DNA of 64,000 nt from Haberlea rhodopensis (GCA_907163345.1 CAJQUN010001159.1:1-64000); one strand, 5' to 3'; counted from the first letter of the stretch, positions 25,728 to 38,665 are shown. The notes: generated by a model not told the origin, from the letters alone. Numbers and translations are program-made.

Positions 25728-28560
25728 CAATAACGATACTATACTTGATGTTATGAAAGCGTGTGAGTTTGAAAAAGGACAGTGCGTGGAAGCTATACAT
25801 ATTCAAATACAGGGAGTACATTTTTATAGATATTCAATAATCTTAAATTGTGATATTTATGCATTGTCATGATATGGGTATTGTGATATTGGATGATCAG
25901 GGCTCTGTTGCAACAGGTACAACATATACAAAGTTATTTTGGTGTAGCAAGCTCGAGCTTGGTTGGATAATATTGCTTTCGGAAGCGTAGTATGAGAGTG
26001 GGTAAATGGTATATGCTATTTATGCAATTAGATGTGTATTCATTATTCGTAGCTCGTCTGTGAGAGCCCGGATGCCTGTATATGGTATGTATGCATAATT
26101 TGAAATCCCTCCTTATATTTGGGTGTTAGATATATTTTAGTTTGGAGAGCTATTGTGCATTATGAACTGAGTATATGAACGATGCATTATTATTGTGATT
26201 ATGGGAGAATAGATTATTGTTTCTTTGTTGATTTTTGGGAAGTCAAGTTTACGGGGAGACTCTGTCCAAATTTTTTGAAAATCCCACACAGTAATTATGA
26301 AGCATGTAATGAGAATTTTAAAGAATTATAATTTATTTGTATATGTGACGTCATAATTGCATTATTGACATGATGGGATGTTGGGGTCTCACACATGTCA
26401 TGCTTGCGTTGCATGAATGCAATGCATAAATGAATGTTATGCATAATTGGTGCAATGAATCAAATCTCAATATACCAAATATCGGAGCCCAAAGAATGTA
26501 TCATCAACAATATCAAGCTCGAGCAAAGGGTAGCGACACACGCACATTGCGCTAGGAGAGTCATCCTATGATGTGCCCATCATCCCTCATGTCTAGGTCT
26601 GGCGATAACGCGTGTGACTACAGTTGCTACCTATACTGCTTGTCATCGTCGTGCCCAGCGTCTCCATGACACTATAGATCGCATCAATATCAAATAGAAT
26701 CAAAGGAACTGTACGACCAATATGACATGTCCAATGTCCATGCATCAATGTATAATGCCATCTCATATGATGCAACTCAATATATCATGTATGTAATCTC
26801 ATATCAATACATCTCATATCATGCAGTTAAATGTATAATATAATCACATAGACTGCAATTCAACATGCTATATAATCACATAGGAATCAAATAATGAAAA
26901 GTAAATCATACCCCGGGTACATCAAATGTCTTTGTCAGACGTCGCGATAGAACCGGTTTTCTACGTACCTCCACCGAGTCAACAAATATCGAGAATTTAC
27001 GTACCCCTCAAATTGACCTCGGGCTATAGTCACCTGACCAAATATCATTCAAATAGACCAATACTAACAACATCATTACTCTAAAGATCATGTTCCAAAC
27101 ATACTCTAAATTTTAGCAACATGCATCCAATGATAAACCCATAATTCTTTCAAAACTTAATCAAATGACATGGGTCCAATTTAGCTTTAAAGCTAACCCA
27201 AAATATGACATTTCATATGTTTGACACTTCCCCAAATTGGTTCATTTACCTAAGGTAAATTGTGTCTGAACTTTATTTATGCAAAACATGGGAATTTCTA
27301 AATTTCAACATTGATCACTTTTCGTAGAAACTTCATAAAGAATTCATACAACATCCAAATGGCCTGATTCTAGTGGGAGAATTTAGATAACTCAAAATAC
27401 TACAATACATATTTTATGAGCTTTAAGGTAATTAGCTCATCTTGAGGTACATTCTTTGCAAAACGTAATAGCCTAAAAACTCGTATGTACCCTACTTCTA
27501 GATTGCATAGTTGTTGGTAAAATTAGCATAACTTTTGCATATAAATCCAAATTGAGTGAGGCCAATTCCAAATGCAAGCTAACACCGAATAATACATCTC
27601 TTATTAGAACTTAAAACTTCATATTCGTAGCCATTTATTCCCAGAAATTCAAAGAACACACTGCATGTGACATGCATTCACATGTAGACTCGATTTGAGC
27701 ACAGTATAGTAAGATTATCACAGTTTCTAATTTTAATTCCAAATTAGCTGATTTTGGTGGCAAATTACAGCTAACACAAAATACTATAAATCTTATTAGG
27801 GGCATCATCTTCAAATTGGAAGCTTTTCTATACTTAAAATTCGAAATACTAGACCACAAGTATACTGAAATCTCCAGAACATTCTGACAACAAGTTTTCT
27901 CTACATTTCTCATGTCAATGCATCAAAATTCGACCCTTAATCCTACATGCAAGTTGATAAAACTCAAAAATGATGTTATACCTTCAATTATCTTCAAGGT
28001 TTGAGCACCAAACCATCACCTTAGCTCCTTCCTAGCTTTCTAAGAGCTTTCACCTCCACAAACACCTCCAATTCCAAAATTTCTTGAGGGTTCTTGCTCC
28101 TCTCCTCAATACCTATGCAAATATATATTTGCATGCATCCACAAATTCACAAGAATTTGGGAGCTAAAAGACTGGGAATTTTCGAATTTGGGTAGAGAGA
28201 AGGAAAAGAAAATTGTTTGAGTGGGAAGAGAGAGGAGTTGCTAAGACTAAAGAGTGATGGATGAATATTCAAGTCTGGATGATTGATTTTTAATCAATTG
28301 ATGTATGGTGGAATACATGTGTCAATACATCACTATCTTCCAAGATTAATGGTCCAAAAAATCATGTATTAAACATGAGTTAATTAATTAGTGGCATGTG
28401 TTCTCCAACTGCCATGTGATCATGCACATGCACTAAAAATATGTTCCACTAGTTGTTTGACTCATCGTAGTCCGGAATACCTTAATTCAAAGTCTATACT
28501 TTTAATTATCCGGGTTTTCTTAATCATCGTTAATCCGGATGAATTAGCATCAGGGCCTTA
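25000..28560 (-). repeat. Non-coding retroelement block, copy Y
   Basis: Read on the minus strand from 28520, the order of words matches block X at 20345-22430: AAAGTATAGACTTTGAATTA, ACTCATGTTTAATACATGA, a GACGTCTGAC..GAAGAC-like motif, GCAGTATAGGTAGC and CCAGACCTAGACATGAGG. X and Y are therefore inverted copies. Y is lengthened by the internal 1.37-kb duplication. No coding sequence. Confidence 0.6.
25728..27095. repeat. 1.37-kb direct tandem duplication, unit 2
   Basis: This is the second copy, directly abutting unit 1. After its end the sequence continues CAAACATACTC into the rest of block Y. The two 60-codon minus-strand ORFs at 25225-25407 and 26593-26775 are identical only because of this duplication and are not taken as genes. 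Confidence 0.95.
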
Positions 28561-28964
28561 AAAATGTCTATCCATTTGTATAAGCATATTACCCTATACC
28601 AATACTGTTACATCGCTCCCAGGAGCATCCTCACGTGCCAGTCCAAACTCATTTCCCAATTCAATGTCGTACATGTTCCTATCTGTTTCAACATAAACAA
28701 CCCCCTAATGGGGTGAGCATACCAACAACACAATCTCAATACTATCGAATACACAATTAATAATTTACAGAATATAAAGCTGCAAATTAAGATAATACTC
28801 CCTGAGCATTTCATATCCTTATAAGATATCTCAGCTGTTCCTGTGCTCACAATATCCAGACTCATAAATTCCATAATTGGTAATAATTCAATTCATCATG
28901 TTCACATTTATTATTACCATAATTCATATTTACTCAAACCTCTCGACAATGATGTATCACTTCG

Positions 28965-29095
28965 CTCGCTCGACAGCGGCATCATCATAAACCATCACAC
29001 GCTCAACAACGGCATCATCATAAACCACCGCAGCTCAATAGCGGCATCATCATAAACCATTGCTCGCTCAAAAGCGGCATCATCATAAGCCAATA
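28965..29095. repeat. Minisatellite, ~32-bp units
   Basis: About four units read CGCTCRACARCGGCATCATC followed by ATAAACCAT, with small changes between units. Only about four copies, so it is a short array. Confidence 0.75.
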
Positions 29096-29555
29096 AATAC
29101 ATCAATAAACATAGCCATCAAAATTGTACTTATCTACGTACTTAATTAAAGCGCAACCATAGTATATTATTGGTTAACACAACAATAATATACTTACATA
29201 TGCTCGTACGTCACACATACCTTATAGTCCAATCGCAAGAGCCAATTCTTGCTTTGCCCCGAGACCTGGTGAACTATTCGCTACACAAATCCATAATTCA
29301 CAATCAATCAAGTGCGCTTGATTACATACTCAACCTTCATAAATATATCATCGAAATCATGATGATTAAACACATAAAAGTCTCGGGTACGTTGACATCA
29401 CAAACCAAAAAAAATTTCAAAAAAAATTGCTTTCACCGATCGCTCGCCAGCCCACGATTTTTGTTGCCTGAAGCAACTGTCATCGGCGATAGATCGCCAC
29501 TCCTCTGGCTATCGATCGCCACCTGTGATTATTAGAAAATCAAGGTCGCGATCTA

Positions 29556-30830
29556 TTGGGAAAATATTTCTAAGTTTTGGTGATCATAAATATCTACTGC
29601 TTGAAGTGTCCATTGCAACGAAACCTACTGATAGAGGAAATATTGATTAACTCTACAAAGGTTCACCGGATACTAAAAGACAAAGGTTGCTTTACCAGGT
29701 GAAGAGTTATCTACCGAGTGAAATCTATCTTTCGGGTGAAGAGCTATCTACCGAGTGAAAAACTATCTGTCGGGTGAAGAGCTATCTCCCGGTGAAAAGA
29801 TAAAAATAAATCTATCGGGTCCAAAGACCAAGAGTTATCATCTACCGGATGCAAAGAGTGAATGTCCACTGGAACAAGAGTACCAGCAGACGTCTAAGAA
29901 GTTATTAGTTGACTCCAGTCCATAAGACTAAGTAACTAGTAACTATCCAGCAGATGATGGAAATGACATCAGCTGACCTTGTAACCATCAGGTATACAGT
30001 AAAGGAGAAGTCAGCAGACGTATAAAGCAACAAGGCAAAACAAGTGTAAACTCACTCTGACAAAGGTACAACAGAGCGCCACACTACTATATCAGCGACA
30101 CCAATATCGTCAGATTGAAAGAGTCATTGATTAACGGAATTGGAAAGAAGACAAAAATAATTTGGAAGAAAAATCAGGAAGCTGATTTCACGCAGATCTT
30201 TCCAATTGAAGAAAAGTTGTTGTTAGACTGCTATGTCTATAAATACGTCAAGGTGAAGAATGAAGAAATAGCTGAACAATTCAATTAAGATTCAAAAGAC
30301 AAAAATCAACTTCATTCAATTCAAGCAAAATATTCAACACGTCCATTGAAATATTCTGAAGTTTTGCAAGAGCAACAAAAAAGCCTTACTGTGATCCTGA
30401 AGATCAAAGTCTACTGAGTCTGCTGCTTAAGAACACTTAAAGCTTAAGAGATTTATACTTTGTGTAAGTGTTGTAAAACACGTTGTAAGCAACTAAAGAG
30501 TTGTATTGCTAGGCCAATTTGTGTGAGTGTCTAAGAAGATTGTATATTGTAAAGTGTAAGCCAAAGTCTTCTAGTGTAATCTTCCTGCAAAGGAAGAATG
30601 AGAGACGTAGAAGCGTCGTGCTTCGAACTTCCAGAACATATATTGTGCCATTTACTTATTGTATATTATCATTCAATTACTTTATCTCACAAGTTCAGCA
30701 GACGTCTTCCACGCTATTACTAGTGTCTGCTGACTTGCTATCAATTGAGAACCTACTGCAGTATTTAACAGCCTGTTGTAACAAGAAGAATAGAAATTGA
30801 ATCTAATGTTTATTCAACAACCCTTCTAAA
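29556..30830 (+). mobile_element. Solo-LTR candidate (copia type)
   Basis: The block begins TTGGGAAAATATTTC and ends GTTTATTCAACA, and contains a TATA box (CTATAAATAC, about 30236-30245) at the position expected for an LTR U3/R boundary. Repeats of ATCTACCGGGTGAA-type words occur in the upstream part. No gag or pol adjoins it. I could not find a clean target duplication, so the borders are approximate. Confidence 0.5.
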
Positions 30831-30839
30831 CACTACTAC

Positions 30840-31520
30840 GACCCTAACACGACCCATGACGATTTTTGGCCAAAAATCCCAATCAATCCAAAACTAACTG
30901 CAAACAAACATCCTCGAACATTAAAAGGACCACAACACCATTTCTTTCAAAGAAATCCAACAATAAATCAAGATTTTTGCAACACCTAACCCAAACTAAA
31001 TCATCTCCAAAACTATATCAAAATCTACAAAACCGCATTCAAAACATAGATAAGCAAAGGATGAAGAAGATTACCTAACAATCTAGCTCGAACATCCACC
31101 AAAAATCGAGCCCCCGTCGATTTCTTCTTGAAAAAAAAAAAGAAGGGAAGAGAAGAGAGGCGCATGAGAAGAGAGGAGAGAGGGAGAGGAAGGGAAACGA
31201 TTGAACACCGAGTCAACTTGATATATATAATACCAAGTCTCCAAGACCCGAGTCTCAAATACTCGCACCCCAAAATCTCCAATAACAACAATGTTCAATA
31301 AATTATCTCATACTCACTCAGTTACATCTCAACCCTCAAACCAAAGCTCCACAGACTCCAAGTCTCACTACCAACACGATTCCAAGGTTCAACAAGTAAA
31401 TGAGAATCAATTACAAGTCAATGAGAATCAATTACGAACCTTGAATCCAACAACCCAGATACCAAATTAAAATTCTCGGGAGTCTTAAGACCTAAATACG
31501 GTGCGTGAAAGAATTTTCCC
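30840..31520 (-). repeat. Continuation of LTR-like non-coding repeat
   Basis: This is GA/TC-rich leader-like sequence (around 31120-31200) within otherwise non-coding DNA, resembling the transcribed part of a Gypsy LTR read on the minus strand. Short ORFs here have no recognisable motif. Confidence 0.3.
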
Positions 31521-32495
31521 ATATATGATTTGAGAATATCAAATAAAGTAGATTTTGCCACTTTTGTCTAATTCCAATAATTAGGTACACGGAAATATGT
31601 ATGATTTTACTTATTAACTAAATATTTATAAGGTATTTTGTGATATATTAAAAGATTTGAATCAGCGGCGGAGTCGGGATGAAGAATAGAGGAAAGTAAT
31701 ACTTCCAATAATATATATTTTTCCTTTGCAACAAAAAAATTCAATTGATAGGTATTTGTATATCAAATCTCGAAAAATTCGCTCAATTCTCAAATTGTTA
31801 AAAATAACTTTAAGATGTTACCATTCAAATAACTTCGCCATGGCCGGTCTAAAGCCCGTGTAAAGGAAAAAATTGTGTTAGGAGTAGCCAGCTAGCGCAA
31901 AACATTGTTTTTTTTATGTGGATCGAGATGATCCATATAACCAATCATATTGACTGACTGATCAAGTAAAACCATGATCAATTATATTCACAGACGACTT
32001 TTTCACCAAATTTCATTGTAAAAAGATACTTCTATAAATATCGTATTTCTTGGCAAAACAAGTGTTGGCTAAACTAGTATCCACAATTTTTTTTAAAATA
32101 ATTAAGTTTTTATTATTTGCTCCGCATAATATACAAGAGGACCTGATGATGTCATATGATATCATTTTTTGTGAAACTTTTTTCGAAAACCCAAAAATGT
32201 CATTTCCCACACTTTTATTGAAAACTTTTATTTTTATTGTTACACATGTTTATTGGTCGTCTTCATTTTTTAAAATATTGGTTTCATATTTTTTAACTCC
32301 TCAATTCAATTTCCTCGCCAATGAAAATTTTATGCCCTACACCATCACGTTTGTTTCATCTCCACTATTTTCACGTTTGTTTCATCTTCATTATTTTTCA
32401 AACATGGAACAAGATTTCATTTGGGTTATGATGAATCGAATGAGGTTACAAACGCAATACGTGTGCGTCGACACTAGTACATAATAATATAGTGT
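31521..32495. other. AT-rich intergenic, no supported gene
   Basis: A 144-codon plus-strand ORF (32050-32484) is Phe/Leu/Ile-rich and motif-free, and I do not accept it as a gene. ATCAGCGGCGGAGTC near 31671 is a common plant transposon-end word. Confidence 0.35.
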
Positions 32496-32499
32496 AAAC

Positions 32500-32695
32500 G
32501 GTTTTTTTTTTTTTAAAGGAAAGGAATATATTAAGAGTTGGTTGCCAAGTAAGCAAATACAGACGAGCGTAAAAAGAGAGGACATGATTCCAAAGAAGCA
32601 GAAACCTGATCAACTAAAATTGCATGAACATCTAAATCATGAGCCACCCGGTTAGCAGAACGCCTACGATGGCTAATGAGTTTTTAATATGCATA
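32500..32695 (-). mobile_element. LINE 3' end with RNase H C-terminal motif
   Basis: Read on the minus strand, SHRRRSANRVAHDLDVHA matches the end of the RNase H domain found in plant LINE ORF2. It is followed by a stop, TTAATATATTCC and a poly(A) tract (poly-T at 32502-32514 on the plus strand). This is a 5'-truncated insertion. Confidence 0.65.
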
Positions 32696-32771
32696 ATGAT
32701 GATACATACTATAATCAAGATGAATCAATGAACATATGCATAGTTGAAGCAACACAACATAAAGCCATTTA

Positions 32772-33083
32772 GAGTGCGTTTGTAATTGCTTAAGCACTTC
32801 TATGTTACTTTTGCTTAAAGTTGGAAAAAGTTGATTTTAAACAAAAGCATTGAGTGTTGCTATTTAAATAAAAAAAACAACTTAATAAACTTCAGTTAAT
32901 TACAAAATTGACACAAAACAACTTAAATCAGTCAAAAGCATGTCATGATCTATTTTTCAACTTCTTTTATTTCTGCTTATTTTTAGAGAAGCAATAGCAG
33001 AAGCAAGTAAATAAAACACTCAAATTATGCTTTTTTTATCTGAAAAACTGATAAGCAGTTTATAAAAGCATTTACAAACACTC
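32772..33083. mobile_element. MITE with TIRs, family shared with 6.2 kb
   Basis: Left end GAGTGCGTTTGTAATTGC, right end GCATTTACAAACACTC, imperfect inverted repeats. The interior contains TAAAGTTGGAAAAAGTTGAT and ATTGAGTGTTG, shared with 6170-6327. Flanks TTTAGA/CTTAGA hint at a hAT-like 8-bp target site but are not exact. Confidence 0.65.
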
Positions 33084-33094
33084 ACTTAGAATCG

Positions 33095-34443
33095 TATAGT
33101 TGGGCCTAATTACTCTATGATACGAGGCCCAACATTGTATCTCAATCAGTGTATCTTTTAAAGGGCCCAATTCCATGAATCTATGTGTATTCTAATTAAA
33201 TAGATTTATAAAACTAATTCATCGTATATGATATCTAATTTAATATTAATATTTTTTTAGAATAACTCGTTTCAATAATTTCAAGTTATAATTGTAAAAA
33301 TAAATAAATTAAGGTTTTGTTTGGATTAAAGGATTTTGAATGAGTGGATATCAAATTTCTCGCTCAAACCCATCATTATTGTTTGGGTAAAGAATTAAGT
33401 ATGTATCTCAAATTCCTCTTCTTTATTTTAATACATTTTATTTTATATTTTGGAAGAATTTGAAATAATAATCAAACCAAATATAATAATAAATTGAAAA
33501 AAGAAAAATTAAAATTAAAAAGACTAAAAAAGGAAAAATACAATCCTGGCCTACATTTTTATGCTGGTGATAGCGCATTGCGTCGCATCTGAGTTGTCCA
33601 ATCATTGGAGACTGAAACCAAACTCTCAAATCTTAATAATACGAAAATGACATGACACCCCCGACATCTTGTCGAGACGGATAAAAGCTCATGCTCATTT
33701 TCACTAGATTCAAGTTTGAGTCGTATTTAACACAAAATATTGATTTAGCTCATCGCTTACTCGAAAAAGTGAAAACATACAATAAATAAATATTCAGAAT
33801 ATTAGGGAAATATATAAATTATTTAAATAAATAATATTTGTTTGATCGTAATTTTATAATATAATTATATTAAAATGTTCTATGTAATTTGGTTCATTAA
33901 TGTTGGAGTCCAGTTACATCTCAACCTCCGCAATACCCCACCACCGATCTCTCTCCTCCGCCGCCCTCCATCGATTTGGGCTTTCGATAATAGATATTTT
34001 GTGTTAATGTAATTACAATTTAGAATTTCATCAGAATTTATCATCAATTTTGACTTCTTCCAAATAATTCATCTTCCCTTATACGAGCTATCGCTGTTCA
34101 TAATTTCATGAACAGACTCGCATTTATTGCATGCAATGGATTGTATCTATTTGTGAATCTCCGTAGAGTGTGGCGAAATTCATCTCAACGAATTTACTTA
34201 CTCGGAGAGAGATTGGAAGAAGTGAGGTGGTGGTGGGGGTTTCTCTTCGTGTTCGCCCTTTCTCTCTCTAAAATATTTTCCTTTATCTCTCTAGACTGTT
34301 GATGATGGAAATATTACTCTGCACTGAGATACCGATGTACGATCCTTGACAGCTTGTTTGTTTCCTAATTAAACTGGCCCATTATTTTTTAAATAAACAT
34401 TTTTTTCGTTTTGGGTGGGTGGGGTGATTCAAGAAAGACTGAG
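33095..34443 (+). promoter_or_regulatory. Intergenic and promoter/5' leader of the EDR2-like gene
   Basis: 33095-33900 is AT-rich with no gene. 33920-34010 is CT-rich (TCTCTCCTCCGCCGCCCTCC) and plausibly the 5' untranslated leader of the gene starting at 34444. The exact transcription start and any leader intron are not determinable here. Confidence 0.35.
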
Positions 34444-37400
34444 ATGGGTGGATGTGTTTCTCTGCCAGAGAATTGTGTGGGAGGTAAAGTTCGAGGTTCG
34501 AGAATGAAGAATTCTAGAAAAAGAAGAAGGGGTTTGAGAAAAAGGGTACCTTCTCAATTGTCTGATCGATCATCAGATAGAGTCGAAAAGTTTGCACCTT
34601 TGGCCGTGGATCGTCACTTTGATAATCCCATTTTTCATGGTTCAGCTCTTTCCTTCCTGTGTATTTGTTTATAATGGCATTCTTTTCTACATTCAGATAA
34701 GTTGATTTTATGTTAGTTATTGTATCTATATGGCGTCATTAATTTCATTTGGCTTGTCTTATTCTGCATTGATTGGAGATGGAAGTTGAAGTAGAGTATA
34801 TGTTGGAGAGGATTTGTTTCTAGCTGTGAAATCTGAGATATCAAAGAGGAATAGAATATGTGGAGGCGTGAGTTGAGCAGGGTTAACCTGTGAGCCATGT
34901 GATTGGAGATTCCATCGACACAGCTTTTATTATTTGGGATCTCGTGAGATGGCTCATGAACTTTTTATTGTTATTTATTTATGAAATATATATTACATAA
35001 TATTTATTAATGACCTATTACGTTTGCAAAAACTGAATGATTAATTTTCATCTATTTTTGTTTTTGACACTTTGATTCAATTTTCGCATCATAATATAGT
35101 GTATGATATCCTATTTTGCATTCTATTTTGAATCTAATTATGATAAGCTAGTTCAATGAGTGTTCGGAGCACAATCTTGAAAATTCACAAGCCTAGCTAT
35201 AAGCCTGAAAATTTTTAAAAGTTCAACTCGAGCTCAACCCCAAGTCCCAACCCCAGTACAACCCTATATGGGACTTAATGTTACCATGTTAGGGATATTA
35301 GAATGTTGGGAGTTGATGTACTTCGGAATTAAAATGATAAAAAGTAGACTAATATTTTGCATCACTTCCACACAATTGAAGCTGTAAAATACTGTCATCA
35401 CGAGGCTGGTAGAACTTGATTGATAACCAATCGCTTGTAGATTACTAAACCGTTTCAGGATCTTGTGGGGTGGGTAATTATTACTGAAATCTTATTTTTT
35501 ATTTAGTGGTTCTTTCAGGGGATAAAAATTTCTTGCTATTGGAGTGGTATGTAAGCTTAATTTTCTTCTAGATGGATTGGATTGTTAATAAGTAGTTAAT
35601 TTACTCAAAACAGAACTTCATGGAGGATTCAATTGCCTATGCGCTTCAATTTTAATATTCTAGGCTGTTGAGTGTTGAGGGAGTTCTTATCTATATAATT
35701 CTGATTTCAGGAAGTGTTGAGGAAGCATGGTTTGATTCTGCTGCAGTGCTTGACTCGGACTGGAGCGATGAAGATTTTCATAGTGTTCCTGACGGTAAGC
35801 TAAACTCTTATATTTTTCCTCTCTCTACAATTCAGTTATCCAAGCTTCTAGTGAAGTTTGTGTTATTTCTGCAGATGTTCTCTCTCTAAATGGCATCGAT
35901 GGCACATCCAGATCAGACATTTTTTCTCCCAGAAGTACAAGTCATGCGGATGGTGATGTCAGCATCATACACGAATCTTATGTTGAACACACTGAGGGCT
36001 TGCCGACCGCAAATTCTGCATGCCTTTCGGTTAATGGATCAGCTAAAAGCGGAGTGCCTCCTAGTGATTCCGAATGCAGAGCGAAATCTGATGGACATTT
36101 CAGTGAAGCGAAGCCTGTATATCTGGATGAGAAATCCGGCTCCGGTGGAGACGATGTCGGTGGTGATGACAGTTTGTTGGATAATTGTGGAATTCTTCCA
36201 AACAACTGTTTGCCTTGTCTAGTTTCGTCTGTTCCCTCTGTCGAGAAAAGAAGCTCTAGCCCTCCCAATACAAGGAAAAAGGCTGCCCTGAAACTTTCGT
36301 TCAAATGGCGAGAAGGACATCCTGCAGCCAATATACGTGAGTGAATAAATATTTTTATGATGTTGTGATATCATCAACATTACATTATCTGCGTATGGTG
36401 GCTGAGAAATTCTATAGATGGGTATCATTAAACATAGTCACCTTTATCTTCATAATATTTAATTGATTAACCTTAGGACTGGCTCATTGGATTCAATTCT
36501 TATGTTCATTGAGTTTACTTCGTAGTTTTATAAAAAAAGGTAATCGTTACTGATCCATTTGCGGAAGGGATGCAAAATGTTGCGTAACTGTCATTGTGGA
36601 TGGTTTCGAGACTATGATTCTTTTACCTACAAACCACACATACCTGGAAAAGAAATCTGTCAACAAGTGTCATCACATACCTCTGGATTTAACAACTTCA
36701 CGAAATTGAATTTGAATGGTGGGAAGATTCTGACCTCATCTTTTTGGATGTGGTGCTGGGATGAAATTCCTTTCTTTTTATGTTTCAAAGGATTCCCCAA
36801 AAGTGCCGATATTTGTATTTTGATCCAGAGAAATATTCAAAAAACTGTAAAAGCCAGGCTCTTGTACCTACTCTGGCTATGTTTGGACATCTGAAATTTA
36901 CTATAAGCACAATGATTATCTAATGTTTTGGGAATATGGATCATCCATAAAGCTATGTTCGTTCAGGCTTAGTATGTAAGTCGTAGCAAGTATATAAAAT
37001 TCTGGTTAACTCTTGGACAAGTTAGAAGCTTAGAAAATGAATTCTAGTAATAACTGCTTATGAATTTGAAAACATATCTGGTCTTTCTGTGTTCCAGTTT
37101 CATCAAAAGCATTACTTCATAGACCTATAGCTGGTTCTCAAGTACCATTCTGTCCGTTAGAGAAGAGTGTGACCGACAGTTGGTCATACATTGAGCCTGG
37201 AAGTTTCAAGATTAGGGGAATTAATTATTTCAGGTAACAAAATTATACTCGTCTTGCTCATAATTGTGTTTAGAACCTAATAAAGTCTCTCGTTCTATAT
37301 TAATATCCAAATGCATGTTATCTGTAAAGGGATAAAAAGAAGGAGCCTGCCTCAGAATTTTCAGCATATTATCCCTTTGGCCTTGATGTATTTTTATCTC

Positions 37401-38665
37401 AGAGAAAAATTAATCACATTGCTCGATTTGTGGAACTTCCTGTTGTTAATTCTTTGGGGAAACTTCCACAAATTCTCGTGGTAAATGTTCAGGTAATGGT
37501 TACACTGCACCAAGTAGATTGATCTTTATTTCCGTTAACAACAAATGAAACCATACATATTTACTTCTTCCGAACATTTTTTTCTCTTTAAAGGGAAAAA
37601 AGAGATGTTTTAACTACGTGAAAATGAATGTGACACTGGCATGTTTTGTTGTTTTACAGATACCATTATATCCAACTGCGATTTTCCAGGGTGAAACAGA
37701 CGGGGAAGGAATAAGTTTCGTTATGTATTTCAAGCTTTCTGATAGCTTTGCCAAGGAAATTTCAGCCCATGTTCAAGAAAAGATTAGGGTGAGGGAATCG
37801 ATAAATTTAATTTTAATGTTAGCAATACTCTTTTAAAATCCAGATGATTATTTTGTTTGCTGCTATGGCGAAAATATTGTGTCATACCTGTTTCTCTTTT
37901 CAGTTTTAATCCATGCATTTATAATTTTCCAATCACAGAAGCTAATAGATAATGAAGTAGAAAAAGTTAAAGGTTTTCGTGGAGACACATTCATACCCTA
38001 TAGAGAAAGGTTGAAGATATTGGGCCGTGTAGCAAATGTGGACGACCTTCCTCTAAGTGCTGCAGAGAGGAAGCTCATGCATGCCTACAATGAGAAACCA
38101 GTTCTTTCGCGTCCCCAACATGAATTTTACACTGTAAGTGTGAGCCTCAAATTGATAGGATCTCTGTTAACTTCTCAAAAATCTTTGAATCTTGAAGGCT
38201 TTTTCTTTATTAGGGTGAAAGCTACTTTGAGATCGATTTGGATATGCACAGATTTAGCTACATTTCAAGAAAAGGTTTCGAAACATTCATAGATAGACTA
38301 AAGCTTTGTGTATTGGATTTCGGATTAACAATACAGGTACATACCATTCGAGTCAACGTTTTTTATATATTACCCGTTCCATGCATACAGATGAATGATC
38401 ATTGCATGTCATTCATTTTAAAGCATATATTAAGGATACATATCATTTATATGCATGAATGAAACACGATATGAATAACAATTGAAACAACAGATCTTGA
38501 CGTGACGAGTCACGTATCTAATGCAAACAATTTATGTGTATGTTTCAGGGTAACAAAGCGGAAGAGTTGCCAGAACATGTCTTGTGCTGCATACGTTTAA
38601 ACACAATTGATTATTTGAATTATCAACAGCTCGGGTTTCCAGAAAAACCCCTTGAATCGGTGTAA
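34444..38665 (+). CDS. EDR2-like DUF1336 protein, N-terminally acylated type, 9 exons
   Basis: Exons: 34444-34639, 35711-35794, 35875-36336, 37098-37233, 37330-37492, 37660-37788, 37939-38133, 38214-38336 and 38549-38665. Together they give 1605 nt, 534 residues plus stop, with no frameshift. The start MGGCVSLPENCVGGK matches Arabidopsis MGGCVST proteins of this family; Gly2 and Cys4 suggest N-myristoylation and palmitoylation, hence membrane attachment. A basic stretch (KRRRGLRKR) follows, then the conserved EEAWFDS block and an acidic, Ser-rich variable region encoded by exon 3. From about residue 275 (SWSYIEPGSFKIRG) to near the end lies the EDR2 C-terminal domain (DUF1336), including FRGDTFIPYRERLKILGR, ARFVELPVVNSLGKLP and YFEIDLDMHRFSYISRKG. 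Full EDR2, a negative regulator of powdery-mildew resistance, also has PH and START domains; this shorter class lacks them. Its biochemical role is unknown. The exon-1 donor (GTTCAG) is weak but placed by family alignment. Confidence 0.92.

Noticed and set aside
25225..26775. Two identical 60-codon minus-strand ORFs
   Set aside because: Identity is explained by the 1.37-kb tandem duplication; no evidence of a gene family.
32050..32484. 144-codon plus-strand ORF
   Set aside because: Phe/Ile/Leu-rich translation of AT-rich DNA with no motif and no splice or homology support.
34108..34302. 64-codon ORF upstream of the EDR2-like gene
   Set aside because: Lies in the presumed 5' leader/promoter, no homology; at most an upstream ORF.
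37098..38336. Suspected frameshifts in the EDR2-like gene
   Set aside because: Separate ORFs are explained by introns; joined exons keep one frame throughout.
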